This document shows, in pieces, positions 36,385 through 44,791 of a stretch of 64,000 bases of DNA. The number at the start of each line of letters is the position of its first letter. Positions within the stretch are counted from its first letter, which is position 1. Source of the stretch: Streptomyces hiroshimensis (lineage in GTDB: Bacteria > Actinomycetota > Actinomycetes > Streptomycetales > Streptomycetaceae); contig NZ_BMUT01000008.1 in assembly GCF_014650335.1 (NCBI RefSeq), forward strand, positions 1 through 64,000, read 5' to 3'. The notes beneath the pieces are model-generated. The model had not been told where the DNA came from. It made no database searches and saw only the letters and a program-made list of their open reading frames with translations. A program made the position numbers and the translations under genes.

Positions 36385-37915
36385 CGGCCTTGAGGGGAAC
36401 CACTTCGCGGGTGTCCGTGGGCGGCGGCGCGGCGGCGGGCCTGCCGGGCAGGAAGGCGGCGGTGAGCAGCGCGGCGGCGACGGCCCCGATGCCGCAGGCC
36501 AGCAGGGCGAGGTCCATGCCGTGGACGAAGGCGGCGTCCGCCGACCGGGCGAGGGCCGTGTCGCCGAGCCGCGCGGCCACCGCGTGCGCGGCGACCACGG
36601 AGTCGCTCGCGGCCTCGGCCGCGGCCGGCGGCAGGCCGCGGGTGTCGAGCCGGCCGGCGAACGAGCCGGCGATCAGGCTGCCGAGCACCGCGACGCCGAC
36701 GGCCCCCGAGAGCTGACGCAGCGTCATCAGCAGGCCGGAGCCGCTGCCCGCGCGGTCCCGCGGCAGGGCGCCGAGCGCGCCGTCCATGGCCGGGATGATC
36801 CCGAGGCCGAACCCGAAGCCGGCGAGCGTCAGCCACAGGGCCGCGAACCCGTAGCCGTCGTGGGCGTCCGTACGGCTGCCGGTCAGGGCGGCGACGGCCA
36901 GGACGAGCAGGGCGCCGGGGATGACCACGCGGGATCCGAGGCGTTTGACGAGGGGCCCGGCGGCGCGCGAGGCCACGAGGAGGCCGCCCATCATCGGCAT
37001 CATCCGCAGCCCGGTGCCGAAGGCGTCCTGGCCCTGGATCGTCTGCAGGTACTGGGGCACGACGAACAGCAGGCCGGTGAGGGCGAAGGTCACCAGGGCG
37101 GCGGCCAGCGTGTTCCACCGGAACGCACGGTGCTGCAGCAGCGTGACGTCCAGGACGGGCCGGTCCGCGCGCCGCTCGCGCAGCACCAGGGCGGTGATCA
37201 GGACGACGGACGCGGCGAGCGCACCGATCACGAGGGGCGAGGACCAGCCGCGCGACGGGCCCTCGTTGACGCCGGAGACGAGGGCGGCGAGGCCGGTGAC
37301 GGTGAGGGCGGTGGACAGCGCGCTCAGCCGCGGCGAGGCGGGGTCCCGGGTCTCGGGGAGCAGGAAGAGGCAGGCGGCGATGCCGAGGACGACGAGCGGG
37401 ACGTTGACGAGGAAGACCGACCCCCACCAGAAGTGGTCCAGCAGCCAGCCGCCGACGAGCGGCCCGAGCGGCAGGCCGAGCGCGGAGGCGGCGGAGACCG
37501 CCCCGAGCGCCTTGGAGCGCTCCTCGGCGGGGAACAGCGACGGCAGTACGGACATGGCCAGCGGCATGATCAGCGCCGCGCCGGCGCCCAGGACCACGCG
37601 GGCGGCGATGACCTGGCCGGGGCTGGTGACGAAGGCGCCGAAGAGGGAGCCCGCGAGGAAGATCCCGAGGCCGGCGAGGAGCATCCGGCGGCGCCCGAAG
37701 CGGTCGCCGAGCAGGCCCGCGGGGAGCATCAGGGCGGCGAAGACGACGAGGTAGGAGTCGGCGATCCAGGTCTGTTCGGCGGCGTCGGCGCCGAGCTGGG
37801 CGGCCATCGCCGGCAGGGCCACGTTGAGGATCGTGCCGTCGAAGCCGAGGACGAGCATGCAGGCGACGAGGGCGCCGAGCGCCCACCAGCGGCGCGGGTC
37901 GGGACGGGTGCTCAT
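36377..37915 (-). CDS. MFS drug exporter, DHA2/EmrB-QacA type
   Basis: A 512-residue transporter with about 14 predicted helices. Motif A is GLLGDRFGRRRMLLAG. An early FDGTILNVALPAMA, the motif D-like QTWIADSYLVVFAALMLPAG and motif C around GPLVGGWLLDHF are also present. The family exports drugs or endogenous metabolites by proton antiport. The ATG at 37915 has GGAGG upstream. The gene is followed by its TetR gene in an overlapping operon. The substrate is unknown. Confidence 0.94.
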   Translation of the reverse strand: MSTRPDPRRWWALGALVACMLVLGFDGTILNVALPAMAAQLGADAAEQTWIADSYLVVFAALMLPAGLLGDRFGRRRMLLAGLGIFLAGSLFGAFVTSPGQVIAARVVLGAGAALIMPLAMSVLPSLFPAEERSKALGAVSAASALGLPLGPLVGGWLLDHFWWGSVFLVNVPLVVLGIAACLFLLPETRDPASPRLSALSTALTVTGLAALVSGVNEGPSRGWSSPLVIGALAASVVLITALVLRERRADRPVLDVTLLQHRAFRWNTLAAALVTFALTGLLFVVPQYLQTIQGQDAFGTGLRMMPMMGGLLVASRAAGPLVKRLGSRVVIPGALLVLAVAALTGSRTDAHDGYGFAALWLTLAGFGFGLGIIPAMDGALGALPRDRAGSGSGLLMTLRQLSGAVGVAVLGSLIAGSFAGRLDTRGLPPAAAEAASDSVVAAHAVAARLGDTALARSADAAFVHGMDLALLACGIGAVAAALLTAAFLPGRPAAAPPPTDTREVVPLKADA

Positions 37916-37949
37916 GGCACACCTCCGGTAGGGAAGAGTTGGAGTCAAG

Positions 37950-37982
37950 TGACAGTAACTCTCAAAAGAGAGGGGCTGTCAA
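37950..37982 (-). promoter_or_regulatory. Promoter and overlapping TetR-type operator of the MFS-tetR operon
   Basis: TGACAG-TAA-CTCTC-AAAA-GAGAG-GGG-CTGTCA spans 37950-37981; both arm pairs are perfect around one centre. On the minus strand TTGACA (-35, 37977-37982), an 18-bp spacer and TTACTG (-10, 37953-37958) overlap the dyad almost completely. A dimeric repressor bound here would block RNA polymerase. The start codon lies about 37 bases further on. Confidence 0.75.
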
Positions 37983-38069
37983 TCAAGAGCTCCCTTCGGT
38001 AGGGTGAGAGGCGCCCGGAAGGCCACGGGGGTGTCGTCCGGGTGTGGCCGCGACCTGGGGGCGGACATG

Positions 38070-38102
38070 AAAAATGGCCGCGACCTCTGCGGTCGCGGCC
38101 AT
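38070..38102 (-). terminator. Terminator of the hemolysin III gene
   Basis: A 12-bp perfect stem (38074-38085 with 38091-38102, arm ATGGCCGCGACC), followed on the minus strand by TTTTT, 30 bases after the stop at 38132. Confidence 0.85.
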
Positions 38103-38131
38103 CCTGCGAAGGCGGGTGACGGGTGACGGGC

Positions 38132-38899
38132 TCAGGCGTGGGTGTAGGCCACCAGCGAGATGCCGACGTAGTGCACGATGAACGCCGCCAGCGTGAGCGA
38201 GTGGAAGACCTCGTGGAAGCCGAACCAGCGCGGTGAGGGATTCGGCCGCTTGATCCCGTAGATCACGCCGCCGGCGCTGTAGAGCAGCCCCCCGATGACC
38301 ACCAGCACGAGGACGGCGATGCCGCCCTTGCGCAGGAAGTCGGGGAGGAAGAAGACCGCGGCCCAGCCCATGGCGATGTAGCAGGGCGTGTAGAGCCAGC
38401 GCGGGGCGCCGACCCAGAAGACGCGGAAGGCTATGCCCGCCGCGGCGGCCGCCCAGACGGCCCACAGTAGCACCTGCCCGCGGCCGCCGGGGATCAGCAG
38501 CATCGTCAGCGGGGTGTACGTGCCGGCGATGATCAGGAAGATGTTCGCGTGGTCGAGGCGGCGCAGCACGGCGCTGACGCGCGGGCTCCAGTCGCCCCGG
38601 TGGTAGAGGGCGCTGATGCCGAACAGCGACCCCGCGGTGAGGACGTAGACGGCGCACGCGATCCGGCCGCGCGTGCTGTCGGCGAGTGCGGTCAGGAAGA
38701 CGCCGGCGATCAGCACGGCGGGGAACATCCCCGCGTGCAGCCAGCCGCGCAGACGCGGCTTGGCGGGGACCGGCGTGTCGGCGGGCACGGGGGCGGCGGA
38801 GGGCGCAACGTCGGCGGGGACGGCTGCTGCAGCCGCGGCGCCGGCGGGCGCGGGGGGCGCGGAAGGCGCTGCGTCGGGCGCGGGAGTCATGGCCGACAT
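38132..38899 (-). CDS. Hemolysin III / PAQR-family membrane protein
   Basis: A 255-residue protein with about seven helices. The PAQR signature positions are present: GSLFGISALYHRGDWSP, LRRLDHANIFLIIAGTYTPL and FGFHEVFHSLTLAAFIVHYVG, with His and Asp residues that bind zinc in the family. An Ala/Pro-rich cytoplasmic N-terminus of about 45 residues is unusual in length. Bacterial members (TrhA) affect membrane energetics and lipid homeostasis; cytolysis is doubtful. It is monocistronic with its own terminator. Confidence 0.9.
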   Translation of the reverse strand: MSAMTPAPDAAPSAPPAPAGAAAAAAVPADVAPSAAPVPADTPVPAKPRLRGWLHAGMFPAVLIAGVFLTALADSTRGRIACAVYVLTAGSLFGISALYHRGDWSPRVSAVLRRLDHANIFLIIAGTYTPLTMLLIPGGRGQVLLWAVWAAAAAGIAFRVFWVGAPRWLYTPCYIAMGWAAVFFLPDFLRKGGIAVLVLVVIGGLLYSAGGVIYGIKRPNPSPRWFGFHEVFHSLTLAAFIVHYVGISLVAYTHA

Positions 38900-39154
38900 G
38901 CTACCTACGCCACCGTAGGTTACGGATCAGTATCGCGTGGCGATGGTCACGGGAGCGCCCCCTGGACAGAATGTCAGCGGAGTCGGATGATCAAATGAGT
39001 GCGGGCGGCACCGGATGAGCGGTCACGAAGTATCTGGGTCGCAGCCCCCAAGGGGCACCATCCAATGAAGCGGATTCGCGTGCGCGGCAGGCGAATCCGT
39101 TCAACCCTCAACATCTACGCCGGCCAGTGTGGATTCCGGCGGGACGGAGCGATC

Positions 39155-40996
39155 GTGGCGCGCAGCAGTGCGGCTCCCACCACCCCCACCCAGCACCAGG
39201 AGCTGATCTCCTGGGTCGACGAGATCGCCGCCCTCACCCAGCCGGACCGCGTGGTCTGGTGCGACGGTTCCGAGGCGGAGTACGAGCGCCTGTGCGAGGA
39301 GCTCGTCGCCAAGGGCACCTTCAAGAAGCTCGACCCGGTCAAGCGCCCCAACTCGTACTACGCCGCCTCCGACCCCAGTGACGTGGCCCGCGTCGAGGAC
39401 CGCACGTTCATCTGCTCCGAGAAGGAGGAGGACGCCGGTCCGACCAACCACTGGAAGGCCCCCGCCGAGATGCGGGAGATCTTCGCAGGCAAGGACGACC
39501 AGGGCGGCATCTTCCGCGGCTCCATGCGCGGCCGCACCATGTACGTCGTGCCCTTCTGCATGGGCCCGGTCGGCTCCCCGCTGTCCGCCATCGGCGTCGA
39601 GATCACCGACTCGGCCTACGTCGCCGTCTCCATGCGCACCATGACCCGCATGGGCCAGGCCGTGCTCGACGAGCTCGGCACCGACGGCTTCTTCGTCAAG
39701 GCCGTCCACACCCTCGGCGCGCCGCTCGCCGAGGGCGAGGCCGACGTCCCGTGGCCGTGCAACACCACCAAGTACATCTCGCACTTCCCCGAGGACCGCG
39801 AGATCTGGTCCTACGGCTCCGGCTACGGCGGCAACGCCCTGCTGGGCAAGAAGTGCTACGCCCTGCGCATCGCGTCCGTGATGGCCCGCGACGAGGGCTG
39901 GCTCGCCGAGCACATGCTCATCCTCAAGCTCACCCCGCCTCAGGGCGAGTCCAAGTACGTCGCCGCGGCCTTCCCGTCCGCCTGCGGCAAGACCAACCTC
40001 GCCATGCTGGAGCCCACCGTCTCCGGCTGGACCGTCGAGACCATCGGCGACGACATCGCCTGGATGCGCTTCGGCGAGGACGGCCGCCTCTACGCCATCA
40101 ACCCCGAGGCGGGCTTCTTCGGCGTCGCCCCCGGCACCGGCGAGCACACCAACGCCAACGCCATGAAGACCCTGTGGGGCAACTCCGTCTTCACCAACGT
40201 CGCCCTCACCGACGACGGCGACGTGTGGTGGGAGGGCATGACCGAGGAGCAGCCCGCCCACCTGACGGACTGGAAGGGCAACGACTGGACCCCGGCCTCG
40301 GAGACCCCGGCCGCCCACCCCAACGCCCGCTTCACCGTCCCCGCCTCGCAGTGCCCGATCATCGCGCCCGAGTGGGAGGACCCCAAGGGCGTGCCGATCT
40401 CGGCCATCCTCTTCGGCGGCCGCCGCGCCTCCGCCGTCCCGCTGGTCACCGAGTCCTTCGACTGGCAGCACGGCGTCTTCCTCGGCGCCAACGTCGCCTC
40501 CGAGAAGACCGCGGCCGCCGAGGGCAAGGTCGGCGAGCTGCGCCGCGACCCGTTCGCCATGCTGCCCTTCTGCGGCTACAACATGGGCGACTACATGGGC
40601 CACTGGGTCAACGTGGGCAAGGCTGCAATCTCCAAGGGGGACCAGTCCAAGCTCCCGAAGATCTACTACGTCAACTGGTTCCGCAAGGACGCGGACGGCC
40701 GGTTCGTGTGGCCGGGCTTCGGCGACAACAGCCGCGTCCTGAAGTGGATCGTAGAGCGCCTCGACGGCAAGGCCGAGGGCGTGGAGACCGCCATCGGCGT
40801 CCTGCCGACCCGCAAGGCGCTCGACACCGAGGGCCTGCGGATCTCCGACGAGGACCTCGACCTGCTGCTCTCGGTGGACGAGGAGGTCTGGCGCGAGGAG
40901 GCCTCGCTGATCCCCGAGCACCTGAACACCTTCGGCGACCACACCCCGAAGGAACTGTGGGACGAGTACCGGGCGCTGGTGCAGCGCCTGGGCTGA
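39155..40996 (+). CDS. pckG: Phosphoenolpyruvate carboxykinase (GTP)
   Basis: A 613-residue gluconeogenic enzyme converting oxaloacetate and GTP to PEP. The P-loop FPSACGKTNLAML lies near 270-282. GDDIAWMRF, the R/H-rich active-site stretch YGSGYGGNALLGKKCYALR and PLVTESFDWQHGVF are intact. The GTG at 39155 with CGGAG upstream gives the family length. The 255-bp upstream gap (38900-39154) contains no gene. A hairpin follows the stop. Confidence 0.96.
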   Translation: MARSSAAPTTPTQHQELISWVDEIAALTQPDRVVWCDGSEAEYERLCEELVAKGTFKKLDPVKRPNSYYAASDPSDVARVEDRTFICSEKEEDAGPTNHWKAPAEMREIFAGKDDQGGIFRGSMRGRTMYVVPFCMGPVGSPLSAIGVEITDSAYVAVSMRTMTRMGQAVLDELGTDGFFVKAVHTLGAPLAEGEADVPWPCNTTKYISHFPEDREIWSYGSGYGGNALLGKKCYALRIASVMARDEGWLAEHMLILKLTPPQGESKYVAAAFPSACGKTNLAMLEPTVSGWTVETIGDDIAWMRFGEDGRLYAINPEAGFFGVAPGTGEHTNANAMKTLWGNSVFTNVALTDDGDVWWEGMTEEQPAHLTDWKGNDWTPASETPAAHPNARFTVPASQCPIIAPEWEDPKGVPISAILFGGRRASAVPLVTESFDWQHGVFLGANVASEKTAAAEGKVGELRRDPFAMLPFCGYNMGDYMGHWVNVGKAAISKGDQSKLPKIYYVNWFRKDADGRFVWPGFGDNSRVLKWIVERLDGKAEGVETAIGVLPTRKALDTEGLRISDEDLDLLLSVDEEVWREEASLIPEHLNTFGDHTPKELWDEYRALVQRLG

Positions 40997-41009
40997 TCCG
41001 GCCGGTCCG

Positions 41010-41045
41010 CGCCGCCCTTTCCCGGGTCCCCGGGGGAGGGCGGCG
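41010..41045 (+). terminator. Terminator-like hairpin after pckG
   Basis: The outer stem CGCCGCCC (41010-41017) pairs with GGGCGGCG (41038-41045), and an inner TTTCCCGGG/CCGGGGGA stem continues it. It starts 13 bases after the stop. Confidence 0.75.
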
Positions 41046-41182
41046 TTCGCCATGTGGCCCGGTGACCGGGGAAATTGATGCACCGTCGGCAGAAGAGTGC
41101 CCCCTGCATGCTGTTACCGTTCCGGTAAGCGTGTCCGGAAATACCGTCAATGACACGCACTTCTGCCTGTGGGGGGCTTTTC

Positions 41183-42928
41183 ATGTCGTTGTTCAGACGT
41201 TGTGCATCCGTCCCGCTCGTCCTCGCGCTCGGTGCGAGCGCGCTCACCCTGGCCGCCGCGCCCGCGCAGGCCGCACCGGCCGGCCCCGCGGCCGACACCG
41301 TGACGAAGCTGCCGGTCCGGTCGTTCGGCCGGATGGTCGTCGACGAGGCGCACCAGCGCGTCTTCATCACCGAGAGCAGCAACTCCGGCACCACGGCGGA
41401 GAAGCTCCTCGTCTACGACTTCCGCGGAGAGCTGGTCAAGACGCTGGACGACGTCACGTCGGCCACCGGGATGACGCTCGGCGAGGACGGCCGGACCCTG
41501 TACGTCGCCGTGTCCGGCGGGGTCTACGAGTACGACACCGAGACGCTCACGAAGAAGATCAAGAATTCCTTCCCGTGGGCGGGGTGCGACCGGGAGATCG
41601 CCTTCTCCGGCGACAAGCTCTGGTACACCCACCACAAGTCCGGCGACTGCAACGGCGGGAACGAGGAACTGTGGAACGTGACCGGGCCCGCCGACGACGA
41701 GACCCGTAACCGGGACTTCGTCTACGGCATGCCCGGCCCCTGGCGCCTGGCCGCCTCGCCCAAGCTGCCCGGCAGGATGGTCCTCGGCACGGACGCCGGC
41801 CCGGCCAGGCCCAACCCGTCGCTCTACCTCCTCGACACCTCCGGCGAGAAGGTCAAGCTCCTCGCCGACCGGTCTTTCGCGCTCCCCTCGTCCGGGGCGG
41901 GACTCGACCTGAAGGACATGGCGTTCACGCCCGACGGCACCCGGCTGGCCGTCGCCGACGCCAAGGGCGGCCACCACCTCCTCAACAGCGCGGACCTCTC
42001 CGACGTCAAGACGGGCTACCGGCCGATGGCCGACGGATCCGTGCCCACGGCGGTGGCGTTCAGCAGCGACGGCAGGCTCGTCGCCCGTGGGGCGGCCACG
42101 CCCGGCGACGGCGCCGACCTCGTCGTGCAGAACGCCGACCCGGCCACCGGCACCCAGCAGCGCACCTACGCATTCGACAAGGCCGACCAGGGCGACCAGG
42201 TGGCCCAGCACGGCCTGGCCTGGGGCGAGAAGTCCGGCGCCCTCTTCGCCGTCACCACCAACGCCGAGCGCAGCGGCTACTGGCTGCGCGTGCTGCACAA
42301 CCCGCAGCCGCTCCACGACGCGCGCTTCGCCGGAGAGCTCGGCATCGGTACGCAGAAGCCCGTCGCCGGGGGCCGGTTGAAGATCACCGGGCGGCTGGAG
42401 CTGGACGGTCCCGCGTCCGGCACTCCCGCCAAGGTGAGCGCGGTGCGCGAGGACGCCGACGGCAAGCACGCGGTGGGCGAGGCGACCGTGGCGGAGGACG
42501 GGACGTTCACCGTCGAGGACACGCCCTCACGCGTCGGGCAGGCGGTGTACACCGTCTCCTTCGCCGGTGACGCGACGCACAGGCCCGGCAAGGACGCCAC
42601 GCTCACCGTCCAGGTGGCCAAGGCGGCGTCGGCCGTCACCCTGTCCGCGCCCGGGCGCGCGCGGATCGGCCACGCCCTGGACTTCACCGGGAAGCTGACC
42701 TCGAACGGCGCAGCGATCCCGGAGGGGCAGCTCGTCACCGTGACCCGCAAGACCCCGCTCGGCACCAAGATGCTGGGCGCGGCGCCGGTGGCGGCGGACG
42801 GGACGTTCCACATCGTCGACACGCCCTGGACGGCCGGCTCCACGACGTACACCGTCACGTGGAACGGCGACGGCACCCACGAGGGCTCTTCGGCGGCGGC
42901 CACGGTGAAGGTCGGCCTCCGCGACTGA
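41183..42928 (+). CDS. Secreted beta-propeller/Ig-like repeat protein
   Basis: A 581-residue exported protein with a Sec signal peptide (about 1-33, ending AQAAPA). A WD/YVTN-like propeller region follows (about 40-395; SFGRMVVDEAHQRVFITES, LKDMAFTPDGTRLAVADAKG). Two Ig-like repeats (about 400-575) each contain an AEDGTFTVEDTPSRVG- or AADGTFHIVDTPWTAG-like segment followed by YTVSF/YTVTW-GD-TH. No enzyme motif or wall-anchor signal is present. GGGGGGC precedes the ATG. Possibly an extracellular binding or matrix protein; the function is unknown. Confidence 0.85.
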   Translation: MSLFRRCASVPLVLALGASALTLAAAPAQAAPAGPAADTVTKLPVRSFGRMVVDEAHQRVFITESSNSGTTAEKLLVYDFRGELVKTLDDVTSATGMTLGEDGRTLYVAVSGGVYEYDTETLTKKIKNSFPWAGCDREIAFSGDKLWYTHHKSGDCNGGNEELWNVTGPADDETRNRDFVYGMPGPWRLAASPKLPGRMVLGTDAGPARPNPSLYLLDTSGEKVKLLADRSFALPSSGAGLDLKDMAFTPDGTRLAVADAKGGHHLLNSADLSDVKTGYRPMADGSVPTAVAFSSDGRLVARGAATPGDGADLVVQNADPATGTQQRTYAFDKADQGDQVAQHGLAWGEKSGALFAVTTNAERSGYWLRVLHNPQPLHDARFAGELGIGTQKPVAGGRLKITGRLELDGPASGTPAKVSAVREDADGKHAVGEATVAEDGTFTVEDTPSRVGQAVYTVSFAGDATHRPGKDATLTVQVAKAASAVTLSAPGRARIGHALDFTGKLTSNGAAIPEGQLVTVTRKTPLGTKMLGAAPVAADGTFHIVDTPWTAGSTTYTVTWNGDGTHEGSSAAATVKVGLRD

Positions 42929-42975
42929 GACACCTCTTGAGGTCACTCCTCCGGCCCCGGACATCCGGCCCCGGA

Positions 42976-43395
42976 TCACTCCTCGCCGGAGATGCCGAGC
43001 GCCGTCGCGTGAACGCGAAGGCGCTCGGCGGCGAGGGCCTCGCCGGGGGCGTCGCCCGCGGTCGTCGCGACGACCAGCGCCTGCCCGGCGAGCGTGTGGG
43101 CCCGCTGGTGCAGGGCGGTGACGCGGGCGGGGGTGGCCTCGCCCGCGGAGGGGGCCGCACGGAGCGGGCCGTGGCCGCGCATGCGCGTGATCCGGTCGGC
43201 GAGCCGCTCCGCGGCCTCGTCCAGCGCACCGGAGGGCGCGAGGGCGCGGAGCTCGTCGGTCACGGTCAGCAGCGCGGTGAGATGCCCCGCGAGGCGGATG
43301 TCCAGCTCCTCCTCGCGGGAGCGGTGCAGGCCGCGCATGCTGCAGTTCTGTGCGGCCATGGTGTGGACCGATTGCGTCCGGATCGGCTCGTACAT
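42976..43395 (-). CDS. Conserved Streptomyces protein (SCO4983-like)
   Basis: A 139-residue helical, soluble protein opening MYEPIRTQSVHTMAA, with EEELDIRLAGHLTALLTVTDELRAL in the middle. I recall a family with this opening near pckG in other streptomycetes, named after S. coelicolor SCO4983; that assignment is from memory. It has no signal peptide or catalytic motif. AGGAGG lies nine bases before the ATG, and half of it is inside the arm of an inverted repeat (43396-43430). A low-copy partner of the neighbouring aminotransferase is not implied. Confidence 0.75.
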   Translation of the reverse strand: MYEPIRTQSVHTMAAQNCSMRGLHRSREEELDIRLAGHLTALLTVTDELRALAPSGALDEAAERLADRITRMRGHGPLRAAPSAGEATPARVTALHQRAHTLAGQALVVATTAGDAPGEALAAERLRVHATALGISGEE

Positions 43396-43430
43396 GGATG
43401 GCCTCCTGGGAATGCCTCAGAAGGCCATCC
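43396..43430 (-). promoter_or_regulatory. Hairpin overlapping the ribosome binding site of the SCO4983-like gene
   Basis: GGATGGCCT (43396-43404) pairs with AGGCCATCC (43422-43430) over 9 bp, with a 17-base loop. On the minus-strand mRNA the second arm begins inside AGGAGG and ends at the start codon. TAGGAT (43426-43431) is also a possible -10. An imperfect dyad AACTT..AAGTT lies just upstream (43433-43454). Confidence 0.5.
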
Positions 43431-43492
43431 TAACTTGGACGGCGTCTAAAGTTGTCTTGCTTATAGAAAGATGCCTGCGGGAAGGCGATCCG

Positions 43493-44704
43493 CTACGGCT
43501 GCCCGTACCCGTCCAGGAAGTTCCCGATCCGGGTCACCGCGTCCGCCAGGTCCTTGGCGCTGGGCAGGGTGACGAGGCGGAAGTGGTCCGGCTCGGGCCA
43601 GTTGAAGCCCGTGCCGTGGACGACCATGATCTTCTCGGCGCGGAGCAGGTCCAGCACCATCTGCCGGTCGTCCTTGATCTTGTAGACCTTGGGGTCCAGC
43701 CGCGGGAAGGCGTACAGCGCGCCCTTCGGCTTGACGCAGGTCACGCCCGGGATCTGCGTCAGGAGGTCGTGCGCGACGTCGCGCTGCTCCAGCAGCCGGC
43801 CGCCGGGCAGCACCAGGTCGTTGATCGACTGGCGGCCGCCGAGGGCCGTGGCCACCGCGTACTGCGCGGGCATGTTGGCGCACAGACGCATGTTCGCCAG
43901 GATCGTCAGGCCCTCGATGTAGCTGTCGGCGTGGGCCTTGGGGCCGCAGACCGCCATCCAACCGCTGCGGTAGCCGGCCACCCGGTAGGCCTTGGACAGG
44001 CCGTTGAAGGTGAGCGTCAGCAGGTCGGGGGCGATGGCGGCGGTCGGGGTGTGCGTGACGCCGTCGTAGAGGATCTTGTCGTAGATCTCGTCGGAGCAGA
44101 CGATCAGGTTGTGGCGGCGGGCGATCTCGGTGAGGCTGCGCAGCATCTCGTCGTCGTACACCGCACCCGTGGGGTTGTTCGGGTTGATGATGACGAGGGC
44201 CTTGGTGCGGTCGGTGATCTTGCGCTCGATGTCGGCGAGGTCCGGCATCCAGTCCGCCTGCTCGTCGCAGCGGTAGTGCACGGCGGTGCCGCCGGCCAGG
44301 GAGACCGAGGCCGTCCACAGCGGGTAGTCCGGCGCCGGTACGAGGACCTCGTCGCCGTCGTCGAGCAGGGCCTGCATCGACATCTGGATCAGCTCCGAGA
44401 CGCCGTTGCCGAGGTAGACGTCCTCGACGGACAGGTCGATGCCCTTGGTCTCGTAGTGCTGCACCACCGCGCGGCGGGCCGAGAGCAGGCCCTTCGCGTC
44501 GCCGTAGCCGTGGGCGTCGCCCACGTTGCGCAGCATGTCCTCAAGGATCTCCGGCGGGCACTCGAACCCGAAGATGGCGGGGTTGCCGGTGTTCAGCTTG
44601 AGGATGCGCTCACCTGCCGCTTCCAGCCGCATGGCCTCCTCGAGCACCGGGCCACGGATTTCGTAGCAGACGTTGGCGAGCTTCGTTGACTGGATCACCT
44701 GCAT
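43493..44704 (-). CDS. Class I aminotransferase, AlaA-like
   Basis: A 403-residue PLP aminotransferase. The PLP lysine is K238 in LTFNGLSKAYRVAGYR. NPNNPTG (174-180) and SDEIYD (204-209) are conserved cofactor contacts, and the YGDAKGLLSARRAV region is typical of the alanine/valine-pyruvate AlaA group. It probably interconverts pyruvate or branched oxo-acids with their amino acids; exact specificity is not readable. ATG 44704 matches family starts (MQVIQSTKLANVCYE). It lies 87 bp downstream of the D-aminoacylase gene on the same strand. Confidence 0.92.
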   Translation of the reverse strand: MQVIQSTKLANVCYEIRGPVLEEAMRLEAAGERILKLNTGNPAIFGFECPPEILEDMLRNVGDAHGYGDAKGLLSARRAVVQHYETKGIDLSVEDVYLGNGVSELIQMSMQALLDDGDEVLVPAPDYPLWTASVSLAGGTAVHYRCDEQADWMPDLADIERKITDRTKALVIINPNNPTGAVYDDEMLRSLTEIARRHNLIVCSDEIYDKILYDGVTHTPTAAIAPDLLTLTFNGLSKAYRVAGYRSGWMAVCGPKAHADSYIEGLTILANMRLCANMPAQYAVATALGGRQSINDLVLPGGRLLEQRDVAHDLLTQIPGVTCVKPKGALYAFPRLDPKVYKIKDDRQMVLDLLRAEKIMVVHGTGFNWPEPDHFRLVTLPSAKDLADAVTRIGNFLDGYGQP

Positions 44705-44791
44705 GACGGCCACCATACGGGGGCCGCGGGCGGCGTGCGCGCCCTTTGCGGGCGCGCCGGAGCCGCCGCGAAGGCGCCGCGAAGCCGCTGA

